Source: Pseudomonadota bacterium (lineage in GTDB: Bacteria; Pseudomonadota; Alphaproteobacteria; Rhizobiales; Xanthobacteraceae). From it: DNA of 37,792 bases. A model generated the notes under the pieces. The model was not told where the DNA came from and did not search any database. It saw only the letters and a list, made by a program, of their open reading frames with translations. Position numbers and translations under genes: made by a program. Shown here piece after piece: positions 1 to 8,388 of the stretch (position 1 is the first letter of the stretch; the number at the start of each line of letters is the position of its first letter). The stretch is taken from NCBI GenBank assembly GCA_018971625.1, contig JAGXAJ010000041.1, positions 1 to 37,792 of the forward strand, in the 5' to 3' direction.

Positions 1-554
1 TCGATCCGCGCATTGGGAAAGTTACGGCTCGCCAGAATCGCCAGACATCCCGACCCGGTACAGAGGTCGAGCACGGTTTTCACCGCCAGTGGATCGTCGA
101 TCAGAGAAGTGGCTGCATCTTCCTGATTCGCCTCACCTGCGAAATGTGAGTCCAGCAATTCGCCGATGAAGGAGCGCGGCACGATCGTACGTTCGTCGAC
201 GTAAAACGGCAGGCCGCGCATATAGCTCTTGTTGACGAGATAGGCGGCAGGTTTTCGTGTCGTAATGCGACGTGCGATCACGTCGAGTATCCGTTTGGCT
301 TCCGCCGCGGTGACGCGCGTGTTGGCAAAGTCCTCGAACTGGTCGGGATGCAGATGCAGGATCTCGCAGACCAGGTACGCAGCCTCGGCCACCGGATCGG
401 TGGTGCCGTGCGCGAACACCAGTTCGGCCTCGACAAAGCGGCTCACCGCGTAGCGCACGAAATCAAGCAGCGTCAGCAACTCGCCGGCGGCGACCTTGCG
501 AGATTTGACTTCGGCGCGGCCCCGCTTCTTGGCCTTTTTTGCGCCTCTCGCCAT
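1..554 (-). CDS. prmB: PrmB, ribosomal protein L3 glutamine N5-methyltransferase (3' part outside window)
   Basis: Class I SAM-dependent methyltransferase expected to methylate a glutamine of ribosomal protein L3 in the cytoplasm. About 184 codons are visible, running off the left edge, so the catalytic NPPY motif is not in view. The start ATG (554-552) opens a basic N-terminus (MARGAKKAKKRGRAEVKSRK). A helical domain follows, with YLVNKSYMRGLPFYVDERTIVPRS matching the PrmB/HemK substrate region in part, then the SAM-binding strand and loop VLDLCTGSGCLAILA. The phrase VDERTIVPRS together with LCTGSGC is typical of PrmB rather than PrmC. The start overlaps the moaE stop as TGATG, implying translational coupling, although the functions are unrelated. 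Confidence 0.88.
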   Translation of the reverse strand, partial: MARGAKKAKKRGRAEVKSRKVAAGELLTLLDFVRYAVSRFVEAELVFAHGTTDPVAEAAYLVCEILHLHPDQFEDFANTRVTAAEAKRILDVIARRITTRKPAAYLVNKSYMRGLPFYVDERTIVPRSFIGELLDSHFAGEANQEDAATSLIDDPLAVKTVLDLCTGSGCLAILASRNFPNARI

Positions 555-1021
555 CAGGATTTGGTCCAGCGCGCGGCTGCCGCATCGTCGTGGTCGCGGG
601 CCTCGATCCAGCTCGTACCTTTGGCGCTCTCCTCGCGCTTCCAGAACGGAGCGTTGGTCTTCAGATAGTCCATCAGGAATTCCGCGGCTTCGAAAGCGGC
701 CTGCCGGTGCGCTGAAGCCGTTAGCACCAGCACGATGTTCTCGCCCGGCATGATGCGGCCGACCCGGTGGATGACGGTGAGGCCGTTCAGCGGCCAGCGC
801 GACATCGCGGTCTCGGCGTGACGGGTGATCTCGGCTTCGGCCATTCCGGGATAATGCTCGAGCGTGAGCGCCGCGATGGACGCGCCGCCCTCGGTGTCGC
901 GGCAGATGCCGGAAAAACTCACCACCGCGCCGATATCGTTGCGGTGTTGCGTCAACGCCGCGATCTCGCGCGCGATGTCGAAATCGGCTTGCTGGATCCG
1001 GATGGTCACGCTCGTCGTCAC
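554..1021 (-). CDS. moaE: MoaE, molybdopterin synthase catalytic subunit
   Basis: 155-aa large subunit of molybdopterin synthase, which transfers sulfur from the MoaD C-terminal thiocarboxylate onto precursor Z (cPMP) to make the dithiolene of molybdopterin. The family core is present: GAVVSFSGICRD near residue 31, LTLEHYPGMAE near 52, HRVGRIMPGE at 85-94, and YLKTNAPFWKRE at 119-130. Lys121 and Lys128 align with the catalytic lysines Lys119 and Lys126 of the E. coli enzyme. Length is normal for the family. It lies 3 nt downstream of moaD, its obligate partner, so both are made from one mRNA. The acidic C-terminal tail (RDHDDAAAARW) is variable in the family. Confidence 0.95.
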   Translation of the reverse strand: MTTSVTIRIQQADFDIAREIAALTQHRNDIGAVVSFSGICRDTEGGASIAALTLEHYPGMAEAEITRHAETAMSRWPLNGLTVIHRVGRIMPGENIVLVLTASAHRQAAFEAAEFLMDYLKTNAPFWKREESAKGTSWIEARDHDDAAAARWTKS

Positions 1022-1024
1022 GGC

Positions 1025-1276
1025 CTAGCCACCAGTCATCGGCGGAAAAAATGCGATCTCGCGGGCGCCGGATATCATCGCGTCCGACCTGACATGGGCG
1101 TGGTCGATCGCGGCGCGGATCACCCGCGGCGTCTCAAAGGCGTGGGCATAGCTCTCGTCGCGCCGCGCCAGCCAGTCAATCAGATCACCCACGGTGCGCA
1201 CATCGGCCGGCGGTTCGATGGTTTCCTCTTCCTTGCCGATCCGTTCGCGCACCCAGGCGAAATACTTGACTTTCAT
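1025..1276 (-). CDS. moaD: MoaD, molybdopterin synthase sulfur carrier subunit
   Basis: 83-aa ubiquitin-fold sulfur carrier. It begins MKVKYFAWVRERIGKEEE and ends FFPPMTGG; the terminal Gly-Gly is the residue pair that is adenylated and thiocarboxylated by MoeB and that inserts into the MoaE active site. Size and ending are diagnostic. The start ATG (1276-1274) overlaps the pgsA stop in an ATGA junction, so translation is probably coupled to pgsA, and moaE follows after 3 nt. A longer reading of the same frame exists upstream inside pgsA but is only an antisense-free overlap of that gene, not MoaD sequence. Confidence 0.95.
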   Translation of the reverse strand: MKVKYFAWVRERIGKEEETIEPPADVRTVGDLIDWLARRDESYAHAFETPRVIRAAIDHAHVRSDAMISGAREIAFFPPMTGG

Positions 1277-1887
1277 CCTCCGTCCTCCTCGATGAGATGA
1301 TGGATGCCGGCGCGGAAATAGTCCCAGCCGGTATAGATGGTGAAGATCGCGGAGACCCAAAGCAGCAACAGCCCGAGCTGGGTGATGAAGGGGATCACCT
1401 GGTCGCCCGCCGGGCCCGCGAGCAGGAAACCGATCGCGATCAACTGCACCGTGGTTTTCCACTTCGCGAGCTTGGTCACGGGGACGCTGACCCGCAGCGC
1501 GGCGAGATATTCGCGCAGTCCCGAGACCAGGATTTCGCGGCACAGGATCACGATTGCGGCCCACAGCGTCCAGCCGTGAATGATGCCGTCGGCCGCCAGC
1601 ATCAGGAGGCAGGAAGCGACCAGCAGCTTGTCGGCGATCGGGTCCAGCATCCGGCCAAAGGCCGAATGCTGGTCCCAGATTCGGGCATAGTAGCCATCGA
1701 GAAAGTCGGTCACGCCCGCCGCGATGAAAACAGCCAGCGCCACCCAACGCAGCCATAGCGGTCCATCCATGATGGCTTGGGCATAGATGCAGCCGACCAC
1801 CACCGGGATCGCAGCGATCCGGGCGTAGGTCAGGATATTCGGCAGGGACAGGGTTCTGGCCTGTCCCCGGGTCGTGGCGATGTTCAT
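1273..1887 (-). CDS. pgsA: PgsA, CDP-diacylglycerol-glycerol-3-phosphate 3-phosphatidyltransferase
   Basis: Integral membrane enzyme making phosphatidylglycerophosphate, the committed step to phosphatidylglycerol and cardiolipin. The CDP-alcohol phosphotransferase signature DG-x2-AR-x8-G-x3-D-x3-D is intact as DGYYARIWDQHSAFGRMLDPIADK, here cited as key residues Asp-Gly, Ala-Arg, Gly, Asp and Asp around residues 65-88. About five hydrophobic segments are visible. I chose ATG at 1887 (MNIATTRGQARTLSLPNILT); an in-frame TTG at 1899 would add four residues but has no better ribosome binding site. It sits 86 nt below uvrC and overlaps moaD by 4 nt. Confidence 0.94.
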   Translation of the reverse strand: MNIATTRGQARTLSLPNILTYARIAAIPVVVGCIYAQAIMDGPLWLRWVALAVFIAAGVTDFLDGYYARIWDQHSAFGRMLDPIADKLLVASCLLMLAADGIIHGWTLWAAIVILCREILVSGLREYLAALRVSVPVTKLAKWKTTVQLIAIGFLLAGPAGDQVIPFITQLGLLLLWVSAIFTIYTGWDYFRAGIHHLIEEDGG

Positions 1888-1973
1888 CCGTCTTACCAAT
1901 ACCGCTGAAGCCCGAAGGTCAACCGTGGGTGCTTACATGATCTCTGGGGGCGATGCCCTGATGACTCAACCCC

Positions 1974-4097
1974 TTAATCCGGCCGGGCGTGGAAAAACTC
2001 GAAAATTTTGCGGGCGCTTTCGGCGCTGACACCGGGAACCTTGCCGAGATCGGCAATCGAGGCCCGTTCGATCTCCTTCAGGGTTCCGAAATGGTGCAGC
2101 AAGGCACGTTTCCGGGACGGGCCGATGCCCGGAATTTCCTGCAAGCCGGCCTCGCGGAGGTCCTTTTTCCTCAGCTTGCGATGCGAGCCAATCACGAAGC
2201 GATGGGCCTCGTCCCGCAGCCTCTGAATGAAGTAGAGCACGGGATCGCGCGGTTCGAGCTTGATCGCCTCGCGGTCCGGCATGAACAGGGTTTCGCGGCC
2301 GGCGTCGCGGTCGGGACCCTTGGCGACCGCCAGCAGCCACACCTGGCCGAGCCCCATCTCCTCGAAGATTTCGCGCACTGCATTGAGCTGGCCGCGGCCG
2401 CCGTCGATGACCACGAGGTCGGGCCATTGCGGAAAGGAATCGTCGTCCGCCTTGCGTTTGGCCGCGTCGTCCTCGTTCGCCGGTGTGAGCAACCGCTTGA
2501 AGCGGCGTTGCAGCACCTCGCGCATCATCGCGTAATCATCGCCCGGCGTCAGGCCTTCGGATTTGATGTTGAACTTGCGGTACTGGTTTTTGATGAAGCC
2601 ATCCGGTCCCGCCACGATCATGGCGCCGACCGCGTTGGTGCCCTGGATGTGGCTATTGTCGTAGACCTCGATGCGTTTCGGCGGACGCGGCAGCCCGAGG
2701 GTTGCGGCCATCCCGTCCAAGAGCCGGCTTTGGGTCGCGGTATCGGCGAGCTTGCGGCCGAGCGCCTCGCGCGCATTGGTCAGCGCGTGGCCGATCAGTT
2801 CCTTCTTTTCTCCGCGCTGCGGCGTCGAGACCTCGACCTTGAAGCCGGCCTTGATCGACAGCGCGTCGGCCAGCAATTCGCTTTCCTCGATTTTGTGCGA
2901 CAGCAAGATGAGTTTCGGCGGCGGCTTGTCGTCGTAGAATTGGGCGAGGAAGGAAGCCAGCACCTCTTCCGGCGTGAAGGATTTCTCCGCGCGCGGAAAA
3001 TAGGCGCGATTGCCCCAGTTCTGTCCGGTGCGGAAGAAGAACACCTCGACGCAGGAATAGCCGCCCTCCTGGTGGATGGCAAACACATCGGCTTCCTCGA
3101 CGGTGCGCGGATTAATGCCCTGCTGTGACTGGATCGCCGACAGTGCCGCGAGGCGATCGCGGTAGAGCGCCGCGGTCTCGAATTCGAGTTCGGCGGAGGC
3201 CTTCTCCATCTCGTGCGCGAGTTCCTCCTTTACCGAACGGCTGCGGCCAGACAGGAAATCGCTCGCCTCACGCACCAGCTCGGTATAGCCGGGAAAATCG
3301 ATCTCGCCGGTGCACGGCCCCGAACAGCGCCGGATTTGATAGAGCAGGCACGGCCGGGTGCGGCTTTCGAAAAACGCATCGGTGCAGGAACGCACCAGGA
3401 AGGCGCGCTGCAGCGCCGTGATGGTGCGATTGACTGCACCGGCGGACGCGAACGGCCCGAAATAGCGCCCGGGCCGCGACTGCGCGCCGCGATGTTTCAG
3501 GATCTGCGGCGCCCAGTGGTCGCCGGTGATCAGAATATAGGGAAACGATTTGTCGTCGCGCAGCTGCACGTTGAAGCGCGGGCGCAACTGCTTGATCAGG
3601 TTGGCCTCAAGCAGCAGCGCCTCGGTTTCCGTCGCGGTCGAGATGATCTCCACCGTGACGGTCGCCGCGATCATGCGCAGGATACGCGCCGGCTGCGGCG
3701 CGTTCACCCGGGCATAGGCGGTGAGCCGCTTGCGGACGTTCTTGGCCTTGCCGACATAGAGCACGTCAGAGACCGCATTCAGCATGCGATAGACACCCGG
3801 CGAGACGGGGGCGAGGCGTACCGCCCGTTCGATGGCGGCATGACCGACCGCAAGCCGGCTTTGGCCGGCAGGCCCGGTGGTCTCCTCGGGCGCCTCCTCG
3901 GCCAGTTCCGGCAGCAGCGCTTCGTCATCGTCCTCGGCGCTCGACGTCGCCGGGTCGGTATCGTCTGCGGCATCCAGCAAGGCCAGTTCCGGCGGCGGCA
4001 AATCCGCTGGCCCGGACGCCGATTCGGAACCGCGCCGCGTCTTCTGTTTGTCGGGTTTGGCGCCGTCGGCCGTGTCGCTATCCAACTCGCTATCCAT
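1974..4097 (-). CDS. uvrC: UvrC, excinuclease ABC subunit C
   Basis: Nuclease of nucleotide excision repair: it incises the damaged strand 3' and 5' of the lesion in complex with UvrB. All modules are visible: an N-terminal GIY-YIG domain ([20 protein letters not shown], about residues 98-118), a UVR motif for UvrB contact ([20 protein letters not shown]), the RNase H-like endonuclase core ([19 protein letters not shown] and [14 protein letters not shown]) and a tandem helix-hairpin-helix tail ([20 protein letters not shown]). About 90 residues, rich in Asp/Glu/Pro, precede the GIY-YIG domain; E. coli UvrC (about 610 aa) lacks this, while extended N-termini are common in related alphaproteobacteria. 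ATG at 4097 was preferred to a GTG at 4115. Confidence 0.96.
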   Translation of the reverse strand: MDSELDSDTADGAKPDKQKTRRGSESASGPADLPPPELALLDAADDTDPATSSAEDDDEALLPELAEEAPEETTGPAGQSRLAVGHAAIERAVRLAPVSPGVYRMLNAVSDVLYVGKAKNVRKRLTAYARVNAPQPARILRMIAATVTVEIISTATETEALLLEANLIKQLRPRFNVQLRDDKSFPYILITGDHWAPQILKHRGAQSRPGRYFGPFASAGAVNRTITALQRAFLVRSCTDAFFESRTRPCLLYQIRRCSGPCTGEIDFPGYTELVREASDFLSGRSRSVKEELAHEMEKASAELEFETAALYRDRLAALSAIQSQQGINPRTVEEADVFAIHQEGGYSCVEVFFFRTGQNWGNRAYFPRAEKSFTPEEVLASFLAQFYDDKPPPKLILLSHKIEESELLADALSIKAGFKVEVSTPQRGEKKELIGHALTNAREALGRKLADTATQSRLLDGMAATLGLPRPPKRIEVYDNSHIQGTNAVGAMIVAGPDGFIKNQYRKFNIKSEGLTPGDDYAMMREVLQRRFKRLLTPANEDDAAKRKADDDSFPQWPDLVVIDGGRGQLNAVREIFEEMGLGQVWLLAVAKGPDRDAGRETLFMPDREAIKLEPRDPVLYFIQRLRDEAHRFVIGSHRKLRKKDLREAGLQEIPGIGPSRKRALLHHFGTLKEIERASIADLGKVPGVSAESARKIFEFFHARPD

Positions 4098-4238
4098 GGG
4101 CCGAAACTTATGCACTGGGACAGGGCGTCGCCAGCGTCGGAGAGAGGAGGGCGACGACGCCTTTTGGGGCGGTTGGCGGGCGGCCGGGATCGTCGCGGTA
4201 ACGCTTTGTTAAGAATGCGAATCGGCAGGCGGCAGGCC

Positions 4239-4254
4239 TTAACAGCCCTTTAAC
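4239..4254 (+). promoter_or_regulatory. Candidate CtrA-binding site upstream of the outer-membrane barrel gene
   Basis: The sequence TTAA-CAGCCCT-TTAAC fits the alphaproteobacterial CtrA consensus TTAA-N7-TTAA(C) exactly. It lies about 105 nt upstream of the omp start at 4358, in the 260-nt non-coding gap between divergent uvrC and omp. CtrA is the cell-cycle master regulator in this class. One site seen by eye is weak evidence; it could instead be a chance match in an AT-richer promoter region. Confidence 0.4.
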
Positions 4255-4357
4255 TTAAAAGCCTCGATAAATCTTATCCGTAAAAAATGGAATTCCGTAA
4301 CCATGCAGGTTTGCGCCGCGCACACCTCCGGTCACGGCAGTTGCGTGGAGGGTGAAG

Positions 4358-4981
4358 ATGAGCAGGATCGCTTTGGGCGCGGCCGCAATAATCGTTGCGG
4401 GATCGACGATGTCGGCCGCTGCCGCCGATCTTTCCTATGGATCGCGGGCTCCCTACACCGTCAATCAGCCGCTCAATGCCTATAGCTGGGTCGGTCCGTA
4501 TCTCGGCGGCAATCTCGGTTATGCCTGGGGTTCGGTCGACAACAGCCCGACCAGTCCGTCGGGATTCTCCGGCGGTGTCCAGGCCGGCTATAACTGGCAA
4601 TCCGGTCCGCTGGTGTTCGGCTTCGAAGGCGATCTTCAGGCAACCGACGCCAACGACACTTTCGCGCCCTGGAAGTTCTCCAACCCGTGGTTCGGAACGG
4701 CGCGCGGCCGGGTCGGTTACGCCCTCAGCAACATTCTGTTCTACGGCACCGGCGGTCTGGCGTTCGGCGAACTGACCGGCGAGACGTTCGGCTTGTCGGA
4801 ATCCCACACCACAGCCGGCTGGACCGCGGGCGTTGGAGCCGAATTCGGCTTCGCCCGGAACTGGAGCGCGAAAGTCGAATATCTCTATGTCGATCTTTCG
4901 GATTCGCGCTTCAGCATCACCGGCGCGTCGAACGGCTATCAGTTCGGCCTGATCCGTGCCGGCGTGAACTATCATTTCTGA
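4358..4981 (+). CDS. Outer-membrane beta-barrel protein, RopB/Omp25-like
   Basis: 207-aa small outer-membrane porin-like protein. The start is set by GGAGGG (4347-4352) six nt before ATG 4358; an in-frame GTG at 4352 overlaps that site and is rejected. A signal peptide (hydrophobic IALGAAAIIVAGSTMSAAAA, cleavage near AAA-ADLS) is followed by WVGPYLGGNLGYAWG, the typical opening strand, then alternating amphipathic strands (GGVQAGYNWQSGPLVFGFEGD, cited for its pattern) and a C-terminal strand ending in Phe (FGLIRAGVNYHF), the outer-membrane assembly signal. Homologues are abundant surface proteins of rhizobia and Brucella. It is monocistronic, followed by a strong terminator, with a possible CtrA site upstream. 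Confidence 0.9.
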   Translation: MSRIALGAAAIIVAGSTMSAAAADLSYGSRAPYTVNQPLNAYSWVGPYLGGNLGYAWGSVDNSPTSPSGFSGGVQAGYNWQSGPLVFGFEGDLQATDANDTFAPWKFSNPWFGTARGRVGYALSNILFYGTGGLAFGELTGETFGLSESHTTAGWTAGVGAEFGFARNWSAKVEYLYVDLSDSRFSITGASNGYQFGLIRAGVNYHF

Positions 4982-5011
4982 CAGAACCAAGAAAATACAA
5001 TGCCACAAACT

Positions 5012-5039
5012 CCCGGCCGCCCTCGCGGCCGGGATTTTT
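5012..5039 (+). terminator. Rho-independent terminator of the outer-membrane barrel gene
   Basis: A perfect 8-bp stem, CCCGGCCG (5012-5019) with CGGCCGGG (5026-5033), closes a 6-nt loop and is followed by A and five T residues (5035-5039). It begins 31 nt after the omp stop codon. The reverse strand lacks a T tract, so it does not look like a terminator for the opposing cold-shock gene. Confidence 0.85.
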
Positions 5040-5087
5040 CTTGATCATACGCGCGGCGTTGCAGGGATTCCGCAGTGATCCGCAGGG

Positions 5088-5303
5088 CTATGATGAAATC
5101 ACGAGATTGACGGCCTTGGGGCCCTTGCCCTTCTTGTCCGGCTCTACCTCGAAGGTGATGCGCTGTCCCTCGGCCAGGTCCTTCAGCCCGGCCCGCTCGA
5201 CCGCCGTGATGTGAACGAACACGTCGCGACCGCCGTCATCGGGCTTGATAAAACCATAGCCGCGTTCCGCATTGAAAAACTTGACTGTCCCCGTCATGGC
5301 CAT
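5088..5303 (-). CDS. Cold-shock family (CspA-like) single-stranded nucleic acid binding protein
   Basis: 71-aa OB-fold RNA/ssDNA chaperone. Both RNA-binding motifs are present: RNP1-like RGYGFIKPDD (about 14-23) and RNP2-like DVFVHITAV (about 27-35), preceded by GTVKFFNAE. The ATG at 5303 is used; a second ATG two codons later is possible. The gene is convergent with omp and has a gap of about 280 nt upstream, room for a long structured 5' leader as in many csp mRNAs. Which paralogue this is, and whether it is cold-induced, cannot be told from the sequence. Confidence 0.93.
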   Translation of the reverse strand: MAMTGTVKFFNAERGYGFIKPDDGGRDVFVHITAVERAGLKDLAEGQRITFEVEPDKKGKGPKAVNLVISS

Positions 5304-5582
5304 CGGGAAATCCCCCGCACTGCTCCGCCGCTACGCGCCTTGCGTATCGGCCGGACCGGACATTCGCTGCCGGAAAGCTTGGCCATCTGTTGCGGATTAG
5401 GCGTCGTCGCCGATCCGTCTGCAAATATTATTACGAGGCCCAATCACTCCGCCGCTACCATTCGCGGAAGCGGAACGTAAAGCCAGTCCTAATGGCAGGA
5501 GCATAATACGGTTTGCAGCAAATTGCCTACGCCCCAAATCGGACTTTTGGCAGCGCACCCACCACGGGTGCTGCCGGGACTT
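5304..5582 (-). other. Non-coding gap and probable 5' leader of the cold-shock gene
   Basis: No convincing gene. On the minus strand the 11-mer TAGCGGCGGAG occurs twice, at 5447-5457 and 5323-5333, the second lying just before the csp start. Near 5550-5574 there is an imperfect hairpin (GGCAGC..ACCC / GGGTGCTGCC) beside the rlmJ stop, without a T tract on the minus strand. The csp promoter probably lies here but I could not place it securely. Confidence 0.4.
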
Positions 5583-6443
5583 TTACGGTTTGGGCACTTC
5601 GAGCCGGAAGCGGGCGGCGCCCCCTTGGCCAAGCGGCTTTTCCAGTTCGGGCAGGATGGCCTTTAGCTCACCCGTCAGCATCCAGGGCGGATTGACCAGC
5701 AACAACCCGGCCGAGACCAGCGTGGAATCGGCGGTCTGCGGGGCGGCGCTGAATTCGAGCCGCAGGCATTTTGCAGGCGAGGGGCCGCCGGCCGCGACCC
5801 CGGCCACATGGCGCGCCAGGGCGTCAGTGGCACGCCGGCTCTTGGCCGGGTACCACATTAGGTAACTGCCGGTTGGCCATTTCGTGAACGCTGCCGCGAA
5901 GCCGTCAGCAAGGCGGCTGAATTCGTCCTTGTCCTCGTATGGCGGATCGAGCAGGACGAGGCCGCGCCGCTCTTTCGGTGGCACGAAGGCCGGCAGCGCC
6001 ATCCAGCCGTCGAGGTCGACCACCCTGGCCTGGCTGTCGCGGCGCAGCGCCGCGATCAGTTGTTGGCGTGCTTCCGGCTCGATTTCGCAAGCCGTGAGGC
6101 GGTCTTGCGGCCGCAACAGCGCGCGGACGATCAGCGGTGATCCCGGATAGGTATCGAGCCTGGCCGGCGGATTGAATGCCCTGACGATGTCGAGATAGGG
6201 CGCCACCAGCGGCAACACGTTTTCGGAAAATCGTGCCTGCATCACCCGCGCGATGCCGGTCAGAAATTCGCCAGTGCGCCGGGCTTGCTCGCCGGTTAGA
6301 TCATAGATGCCCGCGCCAGCATGGGTATCGATGACCCGAAACACCGCCGGCTTGTCCTGCAGGTAGATCAGGATGCGCACCAGCACGATGTGCTTGACGA
6401 CATCGGCGAAGTTGCCGGCATGGAAGGCGTGACGGTAGTTCAT
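5583..6443 (-). CDS. rlmJ: RlmJ, 23S rRNA (adenine-2030-N6)-methyltransferase
   Basis: 286-aa SAM-dependent N6-adenine methyltransferase acting on 23S rRNA. The opening MNYRHAFHAGNFADVVKH is the family hallmark; the N-terminal segment also carries DTHAGAGIYDL (SAM-binding loop, near residue 40). The catalytic N6-adenine motif appears as DPPYE in GLVLLDPPYEDKDE (near 165-170). YPGSPLIVRALLR and CEIEPEARQQL fit the rest of the Rossmann core. Length is close to the E. coli protein (280 aa). Formerly annotated as ComJ/YhiR. It has no overlapping neighbours and is probably monocistronic. Confidence 0.94.
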   Translation of the reverse strand: MNYRHAFHAGNFADVVKHIVLVRILIYLQDKPAVFRVIDTHAGAGIYDLTGEQARRTGEFLTGIARVMQARFSENVLPLVAPYLDIVRAFNPPARLDTYPGSPLIVRALLRPQDRLTACEIEPEARQQLIAALRRDSQARVVDLDGWMALPAFVPPKERRGLVLLDPPYEDKDEFSRLADGFAAAFTKWPTGSYLMWYPAKSRRATDALARHVAGVAAGGPSPAKCLRLEFSAAPQTADSTLVSAGLLLVNPPWMLTGELKAILPELEKPLGQGGAARFRLEVPKP

Positions 6444-6584
6444 GCCAGTAGCACTACGCTACAGCGTTATCCCGGCAAAGGGGCCGTATCCGGGCGCAGG
6501 GCAGCGTTCTCCCGGCGATGCATAGCATTGTCGGCTGCGCTGCCTGCGCAGGGATCGGATCTAGGCGACCCGTGGGTGCGGTTG

Positions 6585-7280
6585 CTAGCCGCCACGCATC
6601 GGCGGCATCGACACCTGGTCGCGGCGACAACTGTGGCGGTCGATCTCGTCGCAGTCGCGGAATTGCAGGTCCTTGCCCATGCATATGCGCACTTCGCTGA
6701 GCCGGGTGCGGTTGCAGGTCACGGCCATCGCTTGTGTGCTCAGGCCGGGATTGACCTTGACGAAGGCGTCCTCGATCTCGGCTGGCGTCACCATCTTGGT
6801 GTCGGACAGTTGCAGATATTCCTCGGGGATCTTCACCGCGGCGCGCGCCTTGCGAACGGTCTCGAAATAGGCGCGCGCGGCGAGCCCTGAGCAGGTGCCG
6901 TGCTTCTTCCATTCACTGAAAATCAGCCCGGGCGCCGGCATCAGGTCCAGCATGGAGGTCATGATATTGCGATCGAGCCACTCTTTCGACCGATCGCAAT
7001 ATTCGGGGTAACCATGCTCATATTGCGGCCACAGGCCGTGCACCACGAAGGAGAACGGCCGCCCGCCGCATTGTGCCTGTTGCGAGCGCCCGTTGTTGCC
7101 GCGCTCCTGCGCGTCCTCGCAAAAGGAGGGCGACCATGACAGCGACAGCACATAGTAGTCGAACTCGCCGGGTGTATTCTGCCGGCGGTCCTGCGCCGAT
7201 GCCGCCCCCGTCAGGGATGCGGCGACCAGCACGCAAGATGAAACCAGCGCCGCAATCCAAACCCGTGAAAAATGAAACAT
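6585..7280 (-). CDS. Secreted ribonuclease T2 family protein
   Basis: 231-aa endoribonuclease cleaving RNA through 2',3'-cyclic phosphates. Both catalytic segments are intact: CAS I as FVVHGLWPQ (His81, Trp84) and CAS II as FSEWKKHGTCS (Glu123, Lys126, His127). An N-terminal signal peptide (hydrophobic IAALVSSCVLVAASLTGAAS, cleavage near ASA-QD) sends it to the periplasm or outside, and several cysteines suit the disulfides of this family. ATG at 7280, preceded by AAGGGG, is preferred; the frame extends 20 codons further up but the signal peptide fits the shorter form. A role in scavenging extracellular RNA is plausible but unproven. Confidence 0.92.
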   Translation of the reverse strand: MFHFSRVWIAALVSSCVLVAASLTGAASAQDRRQNTPGEFDYYVLSLSWSPSFCEDAQERGNNGRSQQAQCGGRPFSFVVHGLWPQYEHGYPEYCDRSKEWLDRNIMTSMLDLMPAPGLIFSEWKKHGTCSGLAARAYFETVRKARAAVKIPEEYLQLSDTKMVTPAEIEDAFVKVNPGLSTQAMAVTCNRTRLSEVRICMGKDLQFRDCDEIDRHSCRRDQVSMPPMRGG

Positions 7281-7409
7281 GATGACGCCCCTTGCACCTG
7301 CCCCTATCGCTCCTGGGACACTAGCAGGCCGGCGGAACATTTCAAGAACAAAATTGCGGTCCGCGAAGCGCCGCGCCCTCCGTGACAGGAGAGGTCGGGA
7401 AATCAGGGC

Positions 7410-7880
7410 CTAGGGTTGGGCGGCCTTGCAATTGGGGTTGTAGGCCCAGTTACGATCGAGGCCGGTGACGCACCATTCGACGCCCTGGCCGAAGCCGGAA
7501 AATCCGCCATCCTCGATGATCGAGTAATGTACGTGGCGCAGCTTGCCGTCGCTGATCATCACGTTGCCGCTACAGTACCGGCGCGGAATATTGTCGGACT
7601 CCCAGGGCCGGAACGCGGTCTCGTGGATATCGCCGTAGCCGGTGATGGTCAGGTTGGAATTCCAGTAGGTGCTTTCCTTTTCCTGGAATTGCGAGGTGAT
7701 GGTCGGCAGCGCCGCCTCGCAGGGTGCCACCCGACCGTCATATTTCGGGCCCGAGAGCCAGAAATTCATCTCGAACGGATTGGCCGCCTCGGCCGCCGGC
7801 CCGAATGCAAACAGGCCCAGCGCCAAGCCGAGCGCCGCGCCGAATCCGGGCTTTTTCAAGGGGGGGAAGAGGTCGCGCAT
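7410..7880 (-). CDS. Exported protein of unknown function, four cysteines
   Basis: 156 aa from the ATG at 7880. I do not recognise a characterised family. A signal peptide is clear (basic LKKPGFG, then ALGLALGLFAFGPAAEA, cleavage near AEA-ANP). The mature part has four cysteines (in APCEAAL, RRYCSG, VEWCVTG and NPNCKA), suggesting two disulfides in the periplasm, and several aromatic residues. The frame extends another 43 codons upstream but that part lacks the character of a signal peptide. It is the second of four consecutive exported-protein genes between 6585 and 8934. Confidence 0.75.
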   Translation of the reverse strand: MRDLFPPLKKPGFGAALGLALGLFAFGPAAEAANPFEMNFWLSGPKYDGRVAPCEAALPTITSQFQEKESTYWNSNLTITGYGDIHETAFRPWESDNIPRRYCSGNVMISDGKLRHVHYSIIEDGGFSGFGQGVEWCVTGLDRNWAYNPNCKAAQP

Positions 7881-8055
7881 GGGCAATCCGCCGGATGATC
7901 TGACGCGGGGACGGTGCCGCGAAGCCCGGACAAGGTCAAGTGCAGCACGGCAACACATGTGCAACACTTGGCAGTAACTCCGCGCTGATGCCCGGGGCCT
8001 TCTTTTCACGGCGGCGGATGCGCTCTAAGGTGGCTGGCGCGAAATGGAGTTCACG

Positions 8056-8346
8056 ATGCGAATCATCGAAGCAGCGGGTCTGGTTGCGATCGGCGGAATG
8101 CTGGCGCTGGCGCCGGCGCGGGCCGATACCGTGCCGCCGTTCAAGGGCAACGATACCGGCGGCATCATCGCCTATTCGCTGACCAGCCAGACCGATATTC
8201 GCGCGCTGGCGATCAACCACTGTGCCTCTTATGGCAAGGTGGTGAAATTCCTCGCCATCGAGCCGCATTACGGCGGTTACATTTCCTTTGCCTGCCGCTG
8301 GGTGCCGTACGGCGCGGCAGGGCAACCGGTACGCGCCGCCTACTGA
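8056..8346 (+). CDS. Small exported protein of unknown function
   Basis: 96-aa protein. The start at ATG 8056 is decided by GGAG (8046-8049) six nt upstream; an in-frame ATG at 8044 overlaps this site. Signal peptide AAGLVAIGGMLALAPARA is followed by DTVPPFKGNDTGGIIAYS. Two cysteines (NHCASYGK and FACRWVPY) could pair after export. No characterised domain recognised. It is divergent from the gene at 7410-7880 and 42 nt ahead of the DUF3617 gene, probably co-transcribed with it. Confidence 0.75.
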   Translation: MRIIEAAGLVAIGGMLALAPARADTVPPFKGNDTGGIIAYSLTSQTDIRALAINHCASYGKVVKFLAIEPHYGGYISFACRWVPYGAAGQPVRAAY

Positions 8347-8388
8347 AGCGAGCCGGCCCTCAGAACCGGTTTACCGGAGGCACGGAAT

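Noticed and set aside
1989..3128. 379-codon plus-strand frame opposite uvrC
   Set aside because: Antisense shadow in high-GC DNA; the minus strand encodes UvrC with every expected domain.
5550..5578. Terminator for rlmJ at the imperfect hairpin GGCAGC..GCTGCC
   Set aside because: Stem is bulged and on the rlmJ strand it is followed by A residues, not T.
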